Assembly (NCBI GenBank): GCA_029202485.1
Contig: CP119313.1
Coordinates: 248,001-312,000 of the forward strand
Length of the DNA: 64,000 nt
DNA from: Candidatus Pedobacter colombiensis
GTDB lineage: Bacteria > Bacteroidota > Bacteroidia > Sphingobacteriales > Sphingobacteriaceae
Direction of reading: 5' to 3'
Shown piece by piece: positions 1-8,684 of the stretch. The notes under the pieces were generated by a model. The model was not told the DNA's origin. It did not search any database and saw nothing but the letters and a program-made list of their open reading frames with translations. The stretch's first letter is position 1. Each line of letters begins with the position of its first letter. The translations under genes were made by a program, and so were the position numbers.

Positions 1-1
1 C

Positions 2-562
2 TTGATTCGTTATAAGGAAGATAATGGTTATGTAGTGAGCAGGGATGAAAACAAAAACTTCTTGCCTTACTATCAGTATGCCCAGGTTACGATTGCCGAG
101 CAGTTTTCTCCACTGATCGGTGTAGATACACGGTTAAAAAACAACATGACAGCTAACTTTGAACTTGGCAGAACACGGATGTTAGGACTGAGTCTGGCGA
201 ATAGCCAACTTGCGCAATTGTCTGAAAATAATATGGTTTTTGGCCTGGGATACCGTACAACAAAATTCAGGTTCCCTTTTGGGTTGTTTAAAGGCTTGAA
301 AACGGATAACAATATGGACTTTAAGCTGGATGTAGCTATAAGGGATAATAAGACGGTTATTTATAGGGCTGATGTTGCCGAAGCTGAGGTTTCTTCGGGT
401 GCTAAAAACATTACCTTACGACCAAGTGTTGATTATATCTTAAATCAACGATTTAATGTGAAGGTATTTTATGATTCAAATGTTACCAAGCCATACACCT
501 CTCAAACGTTTAATACTTCGTTTAGTAACTTTGGTTTTAGCTTAAGGATTACGCTGAATTAG
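2..562 (+). CDS. sprA: Cell-surface protein SprA, C-terminal end (partial)
   Basis: This is the last 186 codons of a gene that begins before the window, so the first codon here is not a start. The residues are strand-like and rich in Asn, Phe and aromatic-ended stretches, ending in FGFSLRITLN, as expected for the last strands of a large outer-membrane beta-barrel. SprA is the very large (over 2000 residue) outer-membrane translocon of the type IX secretion system and is needed for gliding in flavobacteria. Identification rests on my recollection of the SprA C-terminus and on the next gene being gcvH, a neighbourhood common in Bacteroidota. Only the tail is visible, so the domain content cannot be checked. 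Confidence 0.75.
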   Translation: MIRYKEDNGYVVSRDENKNFLPYYQYAQVTIAEQFSPLIGVDTRLKNNMTANFELGRTRMLGLSLANSQLAQLSENNMVFGLGYRTTKFRFPFGLFKGLKTDNNMDFKLDVAIRDNKTVIYRADVAEAEVSSGAKNITLRPSVDYILNQRFNVKVFYDSNVTKPYTSQTFNTSFSNFGFSLRITLN

Positions 563-564
563 AG

Positions 565-596
565 TTGTTTTAAATGATGAGTTTTAATTACCTTTG
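565..596 (+). promoter_or_regulatory. Predicted promoter of gcvH operon
   Basis: A Bacteroidota-type promoter: TTG at 565-567, 21 nt spacer, then TACCTTTG at 589-596, matching the TAnnTTTG -7 element. It lies directly after the sprA stop codon and would give a leader of about 60 nt before gcvH. Confidence 0.5.
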
Positions 597-662
597 ATGC
601 GGATTTGGTATAAGCTTACCTGATTTTGTTTTAATATAGCAACTAACAAATAAAATAAAAAA

Positions 663-1043
663 ATGAATTTTCCATCAGAATTAAAGTACACAAAAGACCA
701 CGAATGGGTTAGAGTTGAAGGTAATGAAGCTTATATTGGCATTACTGATTTTGCACAGCGTGAGTTAGGTGACATTGTATATATTGACATCAATACTGTA
801 GGTGATGAAGTAGGTAAAGATGATGTATTTGGTACTGTAGAAGCAGTTAAAACTGTTTCTGATTTATTTATGCCGGTAACTGGAACCGTATTGGAAATCA
901 ATGCTGCTTTAAATGATAATCCTGAATTGGTAAACTCTGATCCTTATGGTCAGGGGTGGATGGTAAAAGTTGCTGTTGCAGATGCGTCTCAAGTAGATGG
1001 TTTGTTAAGCGCTGATGCTTATAAAGCCCTTGTAGGCGCCTAG
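663..1043 (+). CDS. gcvH: Glycine cleavage system H protein
   Basis: The protein carries the lipoyl-lysine swinging arm that shuttles the aminomethyl intermediate between the P, T and L proteins of the glycine cleavage complex in the cytoplasm. The 126-residue length is normal. The N-terminus has the family pattern [10 protein letters not shown], and the lipoylated lysine is K63 in VEAVKTVSD. It is followed 3 nt later by a VanZ-like gene, so these are probably cotranscribed. GcvP and GcvT are not in the window; unlinked gcv genes are usual in this phylum. Confidence 0.95.
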   Translation: MNFPSELKYTKDHEWVRVEGNEAYIGITDFAQRELGDIVYIDINTVGDEVGKDDVFGTVEAVKTVSDLFMPVTGTVLEINAALNDNPELVNSDPYGQGWMVKVAVADASQVDGLLSADAYKALVGA

Positions 1044-1046
1044 CAG

Positions 1047-1439
1047 ATGAACATATTTGGACAATTAAAATATCAGATCTGGGCCGTGATATGGACGATT
1101 ATCATCGTTGCGATGTGTTTCATGAGGATGCCTTCCGGCGCTGGTGGAGGCTTCTTTTTTGAAGGCTTTGATAAAGTTGTCCATCTGGGATTCTTTTATG
1201 TACTAACCATACTCTTGTTTTACGGCAAGATTAATTATCAGCACAATTATAGTTTTAGCTCCTTAACCATCTTTAAAATTATTGTAATTACTGCTGTTTT
1301 GGGCGGCGGAATAGAATTGTTACAATGGAAGGTATTCACTTACCGGTCTGCCGAATGGTGGGATTTTGGTTGTGATATGATTGGTGTATTTATGGGGGTA
1401 TTCAGTTTTGTGCTGCTGCATAAATCAAATTATAAATGA
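1047..1439 (+). CDS. VanZ family membrane protein
   Basis: A 130-residue integral membrane protein with about four hydrophobic helices: residues roughly 10-28, 45-60, 72-92 and 108-126. The sequence around FDKVVHLGFF and GGGIELLQ fits the VanZ-like family, whose namesake gives low-level teicoplanin resistance but whose general role is unknown. The gene starts 3 nt after the gcvH stop and its own stop overlaps the start of the next tiny gene (ATGA), so it sits inside an operon. Resistance should not be inferred from family membership. Confidence 0.8.
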   Translation: MNIFGQLKYQIWAVIWTIIIVAMCFMRMPSGAGGGFFFEGFDKVVHLGFFYVLTILLFYGKINYQHNYSFSSLTIFKIIVITAVLGGGIELLQWKVFTYRSAEWWDFGCDMIGVFMGVFSFVLLHKSNYK

Positions 1440-1558
1440 AAAGACTGGTTATTAAATTAGGCATATTGCTGTTGGTTTGCCTGATAGGCAGTTGTAGTGT
1501 TTTTAAAGGAGGCTGCAAATGTCCAAAGGTGAGTTATAACAATTATCCTCAGCGGTAG
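1436..1558 (+). CDS. Tiny predicted lipoprotein (40 aa)
   Basis: A 40-codon frame starting at the ATG in the ATGA overlap with the VanZ-like stop and ending TAG at 1556-1558. The protein has a Lys/Arg start, a hydrophobic stretch, and a lipobox (LIGSC, Cys at residue 19), followed by a short tail with two further cysteines (GGCKCPK). That is a complete lipoprotein signal with only about 22 residues of mature peptide. Translational coupling and the intact signal argue that it is real. The function is unknown. The strong terminator 41 nt downstream closes the operon. Confidence 0.6.
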   Translation: MKRLVIKLGILLLVCLIGSCSVFKGGCKCPKVSYNNYPQR

Positions 1559-1598
1559 TTCACGCTATAGCTTCACAGCAAGTCTGCATAAAATGACT

Positions 1599-1642
1599 AA
1601 ATAAAGACGGTATAGGATCACTTTCCTATACCGTCTTTATTT
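1599..1642 (+). terminator. Terminator after the gcvH operon
   Basis: A perfect 19-bp inverted repeat (arms 1599-1617 and 1624-1642, loop TCACTT). The arms start with AAATAAAG and end with CTTTATTT, so either strand ends in a U-rich tract. It separates the gcvH operon from feoAB. Confidence 0.85.
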
Positions 1643-1756
1643 GGAATTATTATAAATTAACTCTAAATTGCGCCCGTATCATACCATTAAGTAAATCAAT
1701 GGATTTTTCCGTTAAAAATGAAGCTCAATGGTTGATTTATACAAACCTTAATATAG

Positions 1757-1972
1757 ATGAAACTTTCACAGCTTAATCCGGGAGAACAAGGAACTATTGT
1801 AGCATTTACAGATTTAGAAATGTCTGTAAAATTAATGGAAATGGGTTGCTTGCCTGGCGAGATTGTAGAAGTTGAACGGTTTGCACCGCTTGGTTGTCCG
1901 ATTGCAATTCGGGTGGCCGGCTATCAGCTTTGTTTGCGTAAAAGCGAAGCATCTGTTATTATAATACAATAG
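1757..1972 (+). CDS. feoA: Ferrous iron transport protein A (FeoA)
   Basis: A 71-residue SH3-like cytoplasmic protein that assists the FeoB ferrous-iron permease. The typical features are present: LNPGEQG near the start, LMEMGCLPGEIVEV in the middle, and LCLRKSEA near the end. It lies 4 nt upstream of feoB in the same direction and is certainly cotranscribed. A separate single-domain FeoA followed by FeoB is one of the standard arrangements. No Fur box was recognised upstream. Confidence 0.93.
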   Translation: MKLSQLNPGEQGTIVAFTDLEMSVKLMEMGCLPGEIVEVERFAPLGCPIAIRVAGYQLCLRKSEASVIIIQ

Positions 1973-1976
1973 TGAT

Positions 1977-4091
1977 TTGGGAAGAGATATAAAAATTGCT
2001 TTAGTTGGTAATCCCAATACCGGAAAATCTACACTTTTTAATCTCCTTACAGGATTAAATCAGAAGATTGGAAACTTTCCGGGGATTACAGTAGATAAAA
2101 AAGTAGGTTACTGCAAGTTGAGCAGTGATAAACAAGCTCAGGTAATAGATTTGCCGGGAACTTATAGTTTATATCCAAAAAGTAGAGACGAGAGTATTGT
2201 TTTTCAGGTATTGGCAGATCAAAGTAATTCAAGCCATCCCGATGTAGTTGTGCTGGTCGCTGATGCTACCAATCTCAGAAGAAATTTACTGCTTTATTTG
2301 CAGGTAGCTGATTTGAAACTTCCTGTTGTCCTGGCTTTGAACATGACAGACATGGCGAAAAAGGAGGGGATAGAAGTAGATGTAGATAAGCTCTCGCAAA
2401 GATTGGGGGTTCAGGTTGTTGCTATATCTGCCAGAAGTAATTCAGGCTTGCTTGAGCTGAAGGAAGCGATTGCTAATACAACCGCTATCCCGACACAGGT
2501 TGAGGGTACTGATGTACATGTACTTGCACCTGAAGCAATAGACCTAGCCAAAAAACAGTTAAAAACAAACAACGATTATTTTGCATTGCAAGTGCTTCAT
2601 CAATATGAAACGCTTGATGTTTTTTCTGCCGAAGACAAAGAGGTATTTGCTCAGATTAAGAAGGAACATCATTTTGAATCGTCAAAATTACAGGCTGCAG
2701 AAACCATAGCCCGTTATCGCTATCTCGGAACGATACTAACTGGCATCGTAAAAGATACAGGCGCAGCGAAAAAGTTTGTCTTTAGCGATAAAATTGATGC
2801 TGTGCTGACCAATCGTTTTTGGGGCTTCTTTATTTTCATAGGCATATTATTTTTTATTTTCAATTCCATTTTCTCCTGGTCTTCGTACCCTATGGAGTTG
2901 ATTGAGTATACTTTTGTCTGGCTTACAGAATATGGTCATCAGCATCTTCCTGATGGGATATTGACCAACCTATTGTTGGATGGGGTTGTTGCGGGTTTAG
3001 GGGGAGTAGTGATCTTTATTCCGCAAATTGCTATTCTTTTTGCATTTATTTCTATTCTGGAAGATACAGGCTACATGGCCCGGGTTACTTTTATGATGGA
3101 TAAGGTTATGCGGAGGTTTGGATTGAGCGGTAAATCTGTAGTGCCTATGATAGGTAGTTTGGCCTGTGCCGTTCCTTCTATCATGAGTGCAAGGAATATC
3201 GAAAGCTGGAAAGACAGGATCATTACCATTATGGTTTCTCCCCTGGTAAGTTGTTCGGCCAGATTACCGGTATATACTTTGTTGATTGGATTGGTAGTGC
3301 CTGAGAAAATGGTTTGGGGCTTTATCAATTTGCAGGGCTTAACATTGATGGGTATGTATGTGATCAGTATTGTTACGGCAATCCTGGTGGCATTTGTGAT
3401 GAACTTTTTAATCAAGGCGAAGGAGAAATCTTATTTCATTATGGAACTTCCGGTGTATCGGAAACCACGTTGGAGCAACGTGCTGTATACGATGTACGAG
3501 AAGTCTAAAACATTTGTTTTTGAAGCTGGTAAAGTAATTATCGCCATTTCGATTATTCTGTGGGTATTGGCTACTTACGGACCTTCTAAGCGTTTTGAGG
3601 AAATAGAAAAAAAATATGCAGCGATAGAGGCACAGAAGGATAGTGTGCAAATCAGGACGCTGGAAAGGGATAAATCTGCTGAAAAGCTTGAAAACTCTTA
3701 TGCCGGAATATTGGGGCATGCAATCGAGCCTGTGATTAAACCATTGGGATTCGACTGGAAGATCGGGATTGCCCTGATCACCTCATTTGCAGCCAGAGAG
3801 GCTTTTGTGGGTACTATGGCTACTATTTATAGTGTTGATGGAGGAGATGGTGTAGCTACGATAAGAAATAAAATGAGAGGCGCAAAGAATGCAGAAACAG
3901 GATTGCCTGTGTTTACATTTGCAACGGCGTTTTCTTTAATGTTATTTTATGCTTTCGCCATGCAGTGCATGAGTACAGTGGCCGTAGTTTATAGGGAAAC
4001 AAAATCATGGAGATGGCCGGTTACGCAGTTGGTTTATATGACCTCCCTGGCTTATGTAGCAAGTTTGATCGCTTATCAGCTTTTAAAGTAA
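1977..4091 (+). CDS. feoB: Ferrous iron transport protein B (FeoB)
   Basis: An inner-membrane Fe(II) permease with an N-terminal G-protein domain. The GTPase motifs are visible: G1 GNPNTGKST at residues 11-19, G3 DLPG at 58-61, G4 NMTD at 122-125. Two gate halves of hydrophobic helices follow (about 270-700), with conserved segments VPMIGSLACAVP and SPLVSCSARLP. At 704 residues it is full length. The start is a TTG at 1977, chosen because it places G1 at residue 11 as in relatives and no in-frame ATG precedes it. Translation is probably coupled to feoA. Confidence 0.95.
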   Translation: MGRDIKIALVGNPNTGKSTLFNLLTGLNQKIGNFPGITVDKKVGYCKLSSDKQAQVIDLPGTYSLYPKSRDESIVFQVLADQSNSSHPDVVVLVADATNLRRNLLLYLQVADLKLPVVLALNMTDMAKKEGIEVDVDKLSQRLGVQVVAISARSNSGLLELKEAIANTTAIPTQVEGTDVHVLAPEAIDLAKKQLKTNNDYFALQVLHQYETLDVFSAEDKEVFAQIKKEHHFESSKLQAAETIARYRYLGTILTGIVKDTGAAKKFVFSDKIDAVLTNRFWGFFIFIGILFFIFNSIFSWSSYPMELIEYTFVWLTEYGHQHLPDGILTNLLLDGVVAGLGGVVIFIPQIAILFAFISILEDTGYMARVTFMMDKVMRRFGLSGKSVVPMIGSLACAVPSIMSARNIESWKDRIITIMVSPLVSCSARLPVYTLLIGLVVPEKMVWGFINLQGLTLMGMYVISIVTAILVAFVMNFLIKAKEKSYFIMELPVYRKPRWSNVLYTMYEKSKTFVFEAGKVIIAISIILWVLATYGPSKRFEEIEKKYAAIEAQKDSVQIRTLERDKSAEKLENSYAGILGHAIEPVIKPLGFDWKIGIALITSFAAREAFVGTMATIYSVDGGDGVATIRNKMRGAKNAETGLPVFTFATAFSLMLFYAFAMQCMSTVAVVYRETKSWRWPVTQLVYMTSLAYVASLIAYQLLK

Positions 4092-4103
4092 TTTAGCTAT
4101 ATT

Positions 4104-4724
4104 GTGATTGTGGAAAAGGAGCAAATATTATCACAATATATGCCTGCAGGTGCGGCACCGGTCATAGCTAAATGGATCGATTATTTTCAATGTGAATTTA
4201 AAATAGCTAAAGGAAGGGCAACAAAGCTGGGTGATTACAGGCATCCTTATAAAGGAGCCGGGCATAAAATTTCTGTGAACAATAACCTCAATGCTTATGC
4301 ATTTCTGGTGACTACAGTTCATGAATTTGCACACTTACTCACCTGGAACGATCATAAGAATAAGGTGAAACCTCATGGAAATGAGTGGAAGTATAATTTT
4401 AAAAGAATGATGGTTCCTTTTTTGGAGCAAAGCATTTTTCCTGAAGATGTTAAGCTGGCCATCATTAGTTATTTAAATAATCCTACTGCCGCCAGCTGCA
4501 CAGATTTAAAGTTGTCACGAGCCTTAAAAAAATACGATGAGCTGCTTGATGTTTCAAGGCTGGAAGAGCTACCCTTACATGCTGTTTTTACCATTAAAGA
4601 TGGGCGTCAGTTTAAGAAGGGTGAAAAGCTGAGAAAAAGGTACCGCTGTGTTTGTCTGGATAATGGGAACATCTACTTATTTAATCCGCTTGCAGAGGTT
4701 ACATTAGAGGCTACAGGGACTTAA
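4104..4724 (+). CDS. SprT-like zinc-dependent domain protein
   Basis: A 206-residue protein with a metalloprotease-type zinc site: HEFAH (about residues 74-78) followed by a third histidine in the HGNEWK segment, the pattern of the SprT-like family. Bacterial SprT proteins are poorly characterised; the eukaryotic relative Spartan cleaves DNA-protein crosslinks, but that role should not be assumed. The start is GTG at 4104, 12 nt after feoB. The 3' end meets the convergent E1 gene with only 3 nt between stop codons and no terminator. Confidence 0.8.
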   Translation: MIVEKEQILSQYMPAGAAPVIAKWIDYFQCEFKIAKGRATKLGDYRHPYKGAGHKISVNNNLNAYAFLVTTVHEFAHLLTWNDHKNKVKPHGNEWKYNFKRMMVPFLEQSIFPEDVKLAIISYLNNPTAASCTDLKLSRALKKYDELLDVSRLEELPLHAVFTIKDGRQFKKGEKLRKRYRCVCLDNGNIYLFNPLAEVTLEATGT

Positions 4725-4727
4725 TTG

Positions 4728-6704
4728 TTAATAAGCCAATAGTCGTTTAATGGTGTCTTGCAGACGGCTTTTTGCGAGAAAATCGTCTTCTAAAACTTTG
4801 CTCATCGGAATTGCCGTATCAATGCTGGCACAACGCATTACCGGGGCGTCCAGATATTGAAAGCAATGCTCAGAGATCCAGGCAGCAAGTTCGGCACCAA
4901 ATCCAGAACTCAAGGTGTCCTCATGTAAAATAAGAGTCCTTCCTGTTGTTTTAACGGCATTGGCGACAGCTTCTTTATCCCATGGCTGCAAGCTTCTTAA
5001 ATCTACTAAAGTGGCCGAAAGGTCAGGGTTTTCAGTCAAATAAGATAAAGCCCAATGCACACCTAAGCCGTATGTGATGATGCAAAATTGTTCGCCTTGT
5101 TTTAAAACATTTGCCTTGCCGATTTCCAGGGTGTAAAATCCTTGTGGAACAGGGCCACTCAGGCTTCTATATAAGAATTTATGTTCAAAATATAGGACTG
5201 GATTTGGATCTTCAATTGCAGCTAGTAAAAGACCTTTGGCATCATTAGGGAAAGCAGGATATACCACCTTTAAGCCGGGTGTTTTTGTAAACCAGGCTTC
5301 ATTACTTTGTGAATGAAAGGGGCCGGCACCTGTACCTGCACCGGTAGGCATACGAATAACAACATCGGCTTTTTCACCCCATCGGTAATGGGTCTTGGCA
5401 AGGTTATTTACGATTTGATTGAACCCACAGGTAGCAAAATCAGCAAATTGCATTTCCATCATGGCTTTATAGCCATTGATAGATAGGCCTAAGGCTGCTC
5501 CAACAATTGCCGATTCGCAGATTGGGGTATTGCGTACCCTTTCTTTTCCAAATTCCTGTACAAAACCATCGGTAATTTTAAAAGCACCTCCATATTCAGC
5601 AATATCCTGACCCATTAATACCAGGTTGTTGTGCTTGTGCATGGCAACTTTAAGCCCATCAGATATGGCATCTAGATATCGCATTTCAATTGTTGCTCCG
5701 GTAGCTGGGATGGCTGTCGAAACATAAGGAAAATACATATCGTTAACCTCCCTTTCTGTATTCGCCTCAGGCTCATCTTCGTTAAAAGCATTTTCCACAT
5801 CCTGTTCAATCTGGCTTTTAAACCTGGCTTTTATTTCCGCTATGGACTCGGTGCTGAGAATGCGCTGTTCCTTAAGGTATTGCTCAAAATTATTGACAGG
5901 GTCTTTGGCGAACCACTCTTCAAATAGCTCCTGAGGTACATATTTTGTTCCAGAGGCTTCTTCATGGCCACGCATTCTGAATGTTAAACATTCGATGAGT
6001 ACAGGTTTAGGGTTTTCCCTCATTTTTGTTGCAACCTGATCAATCAGGTCATAAACCTCAAGGATGTTGTTGCCATCTACCTGAAAGCCTTCAATTCCAT
6101 AGCCAATGGCTTTATCAACCAGATCTTTGCATTTAAACTGTTCGCTGATCGGTGTGGAAAGTCCATAACCATTATTTTCTATTAAGAAGATGACCGGAAG
6201 GTTCCATACCGCGGCAACATTTATGGCTTCATGAAAATCACCTTCGCTGGTAGCTCCCTCGCCTGTAAAAACTAAAGTTGCCTGTTTCTTATTTCCAATC
6301 AGATCGGCCAGTGCAATGCCGTCGGCAAGGGCCATTTGAGGGCCAAGATGAGAGATCATCCCGATAATCCGGTGTTCTTGTGTGCCAAAATGAAAAGAGC
6401 GGTCTCTGCCCTTGGTAAAGCCGCTGATCTTACCCTGCCACTGGGCCATTAATTTTGTTAGCGGAATATTTCTGGAAGTAAAAACACCCAGGTTTCTGTG
6501 CATTGGGAGGATGTATTCTTCATTTTGCATTGCCAGTGTACTGCCTACTGCAATCGCTTCTTGTCCAATACCTGAAAACCATTTCCCTATACGACCCTGA
6601 CGAAGTAGAATAAGCATCTTTTCCTCAACCATTCGAGGATAAAGTAAACGTAAATATAAATTTAGCAGCGTTGCATTATCCTTGTCTTTTCTGTCGAAGG
6701 TCAT
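4728..6704 (-). CDS. Fused E1 alpha/beta 2-oxoacid dehydrogenase (branched-chain type)
   Basis: A single 658-residue polypeptide joins the alpha and beta subunits of a thiamine-diphosphate E1 component. Residues about 1-325 are E1-alpha, with the cofactor motif GEGATSEGDFHEA and the NN ending of IFLIENN. Residues about 335-658 are E1-beta, with YLDAISDGLK, GQDIAEYGGAF and YPAFPNDAKGLL. Such fusions are common in Bacteroidota and usually act in branched-chain keto-acid oxidation, feeding iso-fatty-acid synthesis. No E2 or E3 gene is adjacent, so substrate cannot be fixed from context. It starts 2 nt after the LutB-like gene and is probably in one operon with it. Confidence 0.88.
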   Translation of the reverse strand: MTFDRKDKDNATLLNLYLRLLYPRMVEEKMLILLRQGRIGKWFSGIGQEAIAVGSTLAMQNEEYILPMHRNLGVFTSRNIPLTKLMAQWQGKISGFTKGRDRSFHFGTQEHRIIGMISHLGPQMALADGIALADLIGNKKQATLVFTGEGATSEGDFHEAINVAAVWNLPVIFLIENNGYGLSTPISEQFKCKDLVDKAIGYGIEGFQVDGNNILEVYDLIDQVATKMRENPKPVLIECLTFRMRGHEEASGTKYVPQELFEEWFAKDPVNNFEQYLKEQRILSTESIAEIKARFKSQIEQDVENAFNEDEPEANTEREVNDMYFPYVSTAIPATGATIEMRYLDAISDGLKVAMHKHNNLVLMGQDIAEYGGAFKITDGFVQEFGKERVRNTPICESAIVGAALGLSINGYKAMMEMQFADFATCGFNQIVNNLAKTHYRWGEKADVVIRMPTGAGTGAGPFHSQSNEAWFTKTPGLKVVYPAFPNDAKGLLLAAIEDPNPVLYFEHKFLYRSLSGPVPQGFYTLEIGKANVLKQGEQFCIITYGLGVHWALSYLTENPDLSATLVDLRSLQPWDKEAVANAVKTTGRTLILHEDTLSSGFGAELAAWISEHCFQYLDAPVMRCASIDTAIPMSKVLEDDFLAKSRLQDTIKRLLAY

Positions 6705-6706
6705 GG

Positions 6707-8098
6707 TTAGAGGTCTTGATTTCCCTTATTTTTTTCTTCGTATAATTTAGCAAAAGATTTAGGAGCAACGGTAGGCATTTCGCGATATTTTCCCCATATT
6801 TTTTTAAAGAGGAATTTAAGCAGGAAATTCTTGAATTTTCCGCCAAAGCTGTCCATTCTTGACCTTTTTAGCATACCGGTTTTCCAAAGCTTCCAGCCAA
6901 TTTCTTCTGTTTTTGTATTCTGATGCGTTGCAGCGGCATCCCTTCGGTTTAGCAAAAGCATTTTGTGAATGTCGATTTTAACTGGACACACTTCAGAACA
7001 TTTTCCACATAAGCTGGAGGCATAGCTCAAATGTTTAAACTCCTTCATCCCTTTTAAGTGGGGAGTGATGATGGAACCAATCGGGCCGCTATAAGTAGTG
7101 TTGTAGGTATGCCCACCAATGTTTTTGTAAACAGGACAGGCATTTAAGCAGGCCCCGCATCTGATGCAATACAGGCCCTGACGCTGGTCTTTCTGTGCCA
7201 ATAAATTGGTGCGGCCATTGTCTAGCAGGATCACATACATTTCTTCAGGGCCATCGGTTTCTTCACCACGTTTAGGGCCGCTTAATATGGTATTGTATAC
7301 AGTAAGGTTTTGTCCGGTGCCGTGACTGGCAAGAAGTGGCCAGAACAAATCAAGGTCGGCCATTGAAGGAATGATCTTTTCAATACCAACAATAGCAATA
7401 TGAATTTTAGGGAAGGTCGTACAAAGTCTTGCATTTCCCTCGTTTTCAGTTAGTGCAATGCTTCCGGTGTCGGCAATCAGAAAGTTTCCACCGCTGATAC
7501 CAATATCTGCATTGAGGTATTTTTCTCTTAAAAGCTCACGTGCTTTTTGGGTAAGTTGTTGTGGCGTATAGTCTAGTGGAGTACCAAATTTCTCATGAAA
7601 CAGTTTTGCAATGTCCTCTTTATTGAGGTGCATTGCAGGCGTTACAATGTGATACGGAGGTTGTCCAAGTAGCTGAACAATATATTCTCCCAGATCACTT
7701 TCCAATGATTCTATCCCATGTTCTCCCAGAAATTCATTGAGGTGAATCTCTTCGGTAGTCATAGATTTTGATTTAATTACTGTTTTGCCACCACTTTTGT
7801 TGATGATGTTGAGGATTTCTTTTTGCGCTTCTTCGGTCGTATTGGCCCATATTACTTTACCTCCTCTACGCTGGAAGTTGGATTCGAACTCAGGTAAATA
7901 TTTATCCAGGTTCTCCATTACCCGCCATTTAATCACATGAGCCTTCTTTTTGGAGTTCTCCAGGTTTTCGAATTTAGATAAGCCACGCTCAACGGCAGTA
8001 TTATACTTGCCGATATTATAATTAATAGTTGTGCGATGCCCTAAATCAAAGGCCTTCTCATCTGCCTTAACCAAAAAATCCTCAGATACCTTCATCAT
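6707..8098 (-). CDS. LutB-type iron-sulfur protein of lactate utilisation
   Basis: A 463-residue LutB/YkgF family protein. The N-terminal two thirds is the LUD domain (ISGGNFLIADTGSIALTENEGNARL is its most conserved part). Two ferredoxin-type clusters follow: CGACLNACP near residue 310 and CGKCSEVCP near 360. In Bacillus, LutABC together oxidise L-lactate to pyruvate. Here only the LutB member is present; neither the LutA CCG-domain protein nor LutC is adjacent, and the next gene is a 2-oxoacid dehydrogenase. Feeding of lactate-derived oxoacid to that enzyme is possible but only inferred. Confidence 0.85.
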   Translation of the reverse strand: MMKVSEDFLVKADEKAFDLGHRTTINYNIGKYNTAVERGLSKFENLENSKKKAHVIKWRVMENLDKYLPEFESNFQRRGGKVIWANTTEEAQKEILNIINKSGGKTVIKSKSMTTEEIHLNEFLGEHGIESLESDLGEYIVQLLGQPPYHIVTPAMHLNKEDIAKLFHEKFGTPLDYTPQQLTQKARELLREKYLNADIGISGGNFLIADTGSIALTENEGNARLCTTFPKIHIAIVGIEKIIPSMADLDLFWPLLASHGTGQNLTVYNTILSGPKRGEETDGPEEMYVILLDNGRTNLLAQKDQRQGLYCIRCGACLNACPVYKNIGGHTYNTTYSGPIGSIITPHLKGMKEFKHLSYASSLCGKCSEVCPVKIDIHKMLLLNRRDAAATHQNTKTEEIGWKLWKTGMLKRSRMDSFGGKFKNFLLKFLFKKIWGKYREMPTVAPKSFAKLYEEKNKGNQDL

Positions 8099-8186
8099 CT
8101 TCCAAATATAAAAATAATTAAGTTTATGACTTGCATATCGGGTTTATATTACCATGTGTTTACCGCATGAGGATAAATTTAGGGCA

Positions 8187-8216
8187 TAAAAAAACCTACC
8201 GGGTAAGGCAGGTTTT
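8187..8216 (-). terminator. Terminator after cytochrome c gene
   Basis: Inverted repeat with arms 8191-8200 and 8207-8216 (one mismatch) and a run of As at 8187-8194 that becomes a U-tract on the minus-strand transcript. It ends the sugar dehydrogenase-cytochrome operon. Confidence 0.7.
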
Positions 8217-8235
8217 AAAATGTTTATTTAAGAAG

Positions 8236-8676
8236 CTATTTTTTATTCCTTTCTGCTTTTACCTCTGCTACGGAAATGCCCTCAGCCTTATTTCCAAAGC
8301 TATTTCTAACGAATGTTAATACATCTGCAATTTCCTGGTCACTCAAGAAATTATGCGCAGGCATAATATTGGTATAAGTCTCTCCGTCTATTTCCTCACC
8401 GTTAGTAAGTCCTTTAAGGATTACATTGATCAACCTTGTCTTATCACCCAATACATAAGATGTTTTAATAAGCGGAGGATTCATGTTTGGAACCCCACCA
8501 CCATCTGCCATATGGCATACTAAACACTGCTGGCCATAAATTTTTTTTCCATTGGCCATTATTGCACCTGTAGTCACTTTAGGCTTCGTTACAGTGGCCT
8601 TTTTCCCTTTTGTTTGAGCAGATAACCTTATCCCTCCCGCCGTTAAGATCATTAAGATCATTAAGAATCTTTTCAT
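8236..8676 (-). CDS. Secreted monohaem c-type cytochrome
   Basis: A 146-residue protein with an N-terminal signal peptide (about 1-20) and one haem c motif, CLVCH, followed by MADGGGVPNMNPPL, the usual class I pattern. The distal methionine ligand is most likely in NIMPAHNF. It lies 8 nt downstream of a periplasmic sugar dehydrogenase in the same operon, so the likely role is electron acceptor for that enzyme. The C-terminal tail after the cytochrome fold is a short charged extension ending AERNKK. Confidence 0.88.
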   Translation of the reverse strand: MKRFLMILMILTAGGIRLSAQTKGKKATVTKPKVTTGAIMANGKKIYGQQCLVCHMADGGGVPNMNPPLIKTSYVLGDKTRLINVILKGLTNGEEIDGETYTNIMPAHNFLSDQEIADVLTFVRNSFGNKAEGISVAEVKAERNKK

Positions 8677-8684
8677 TCTATTTG

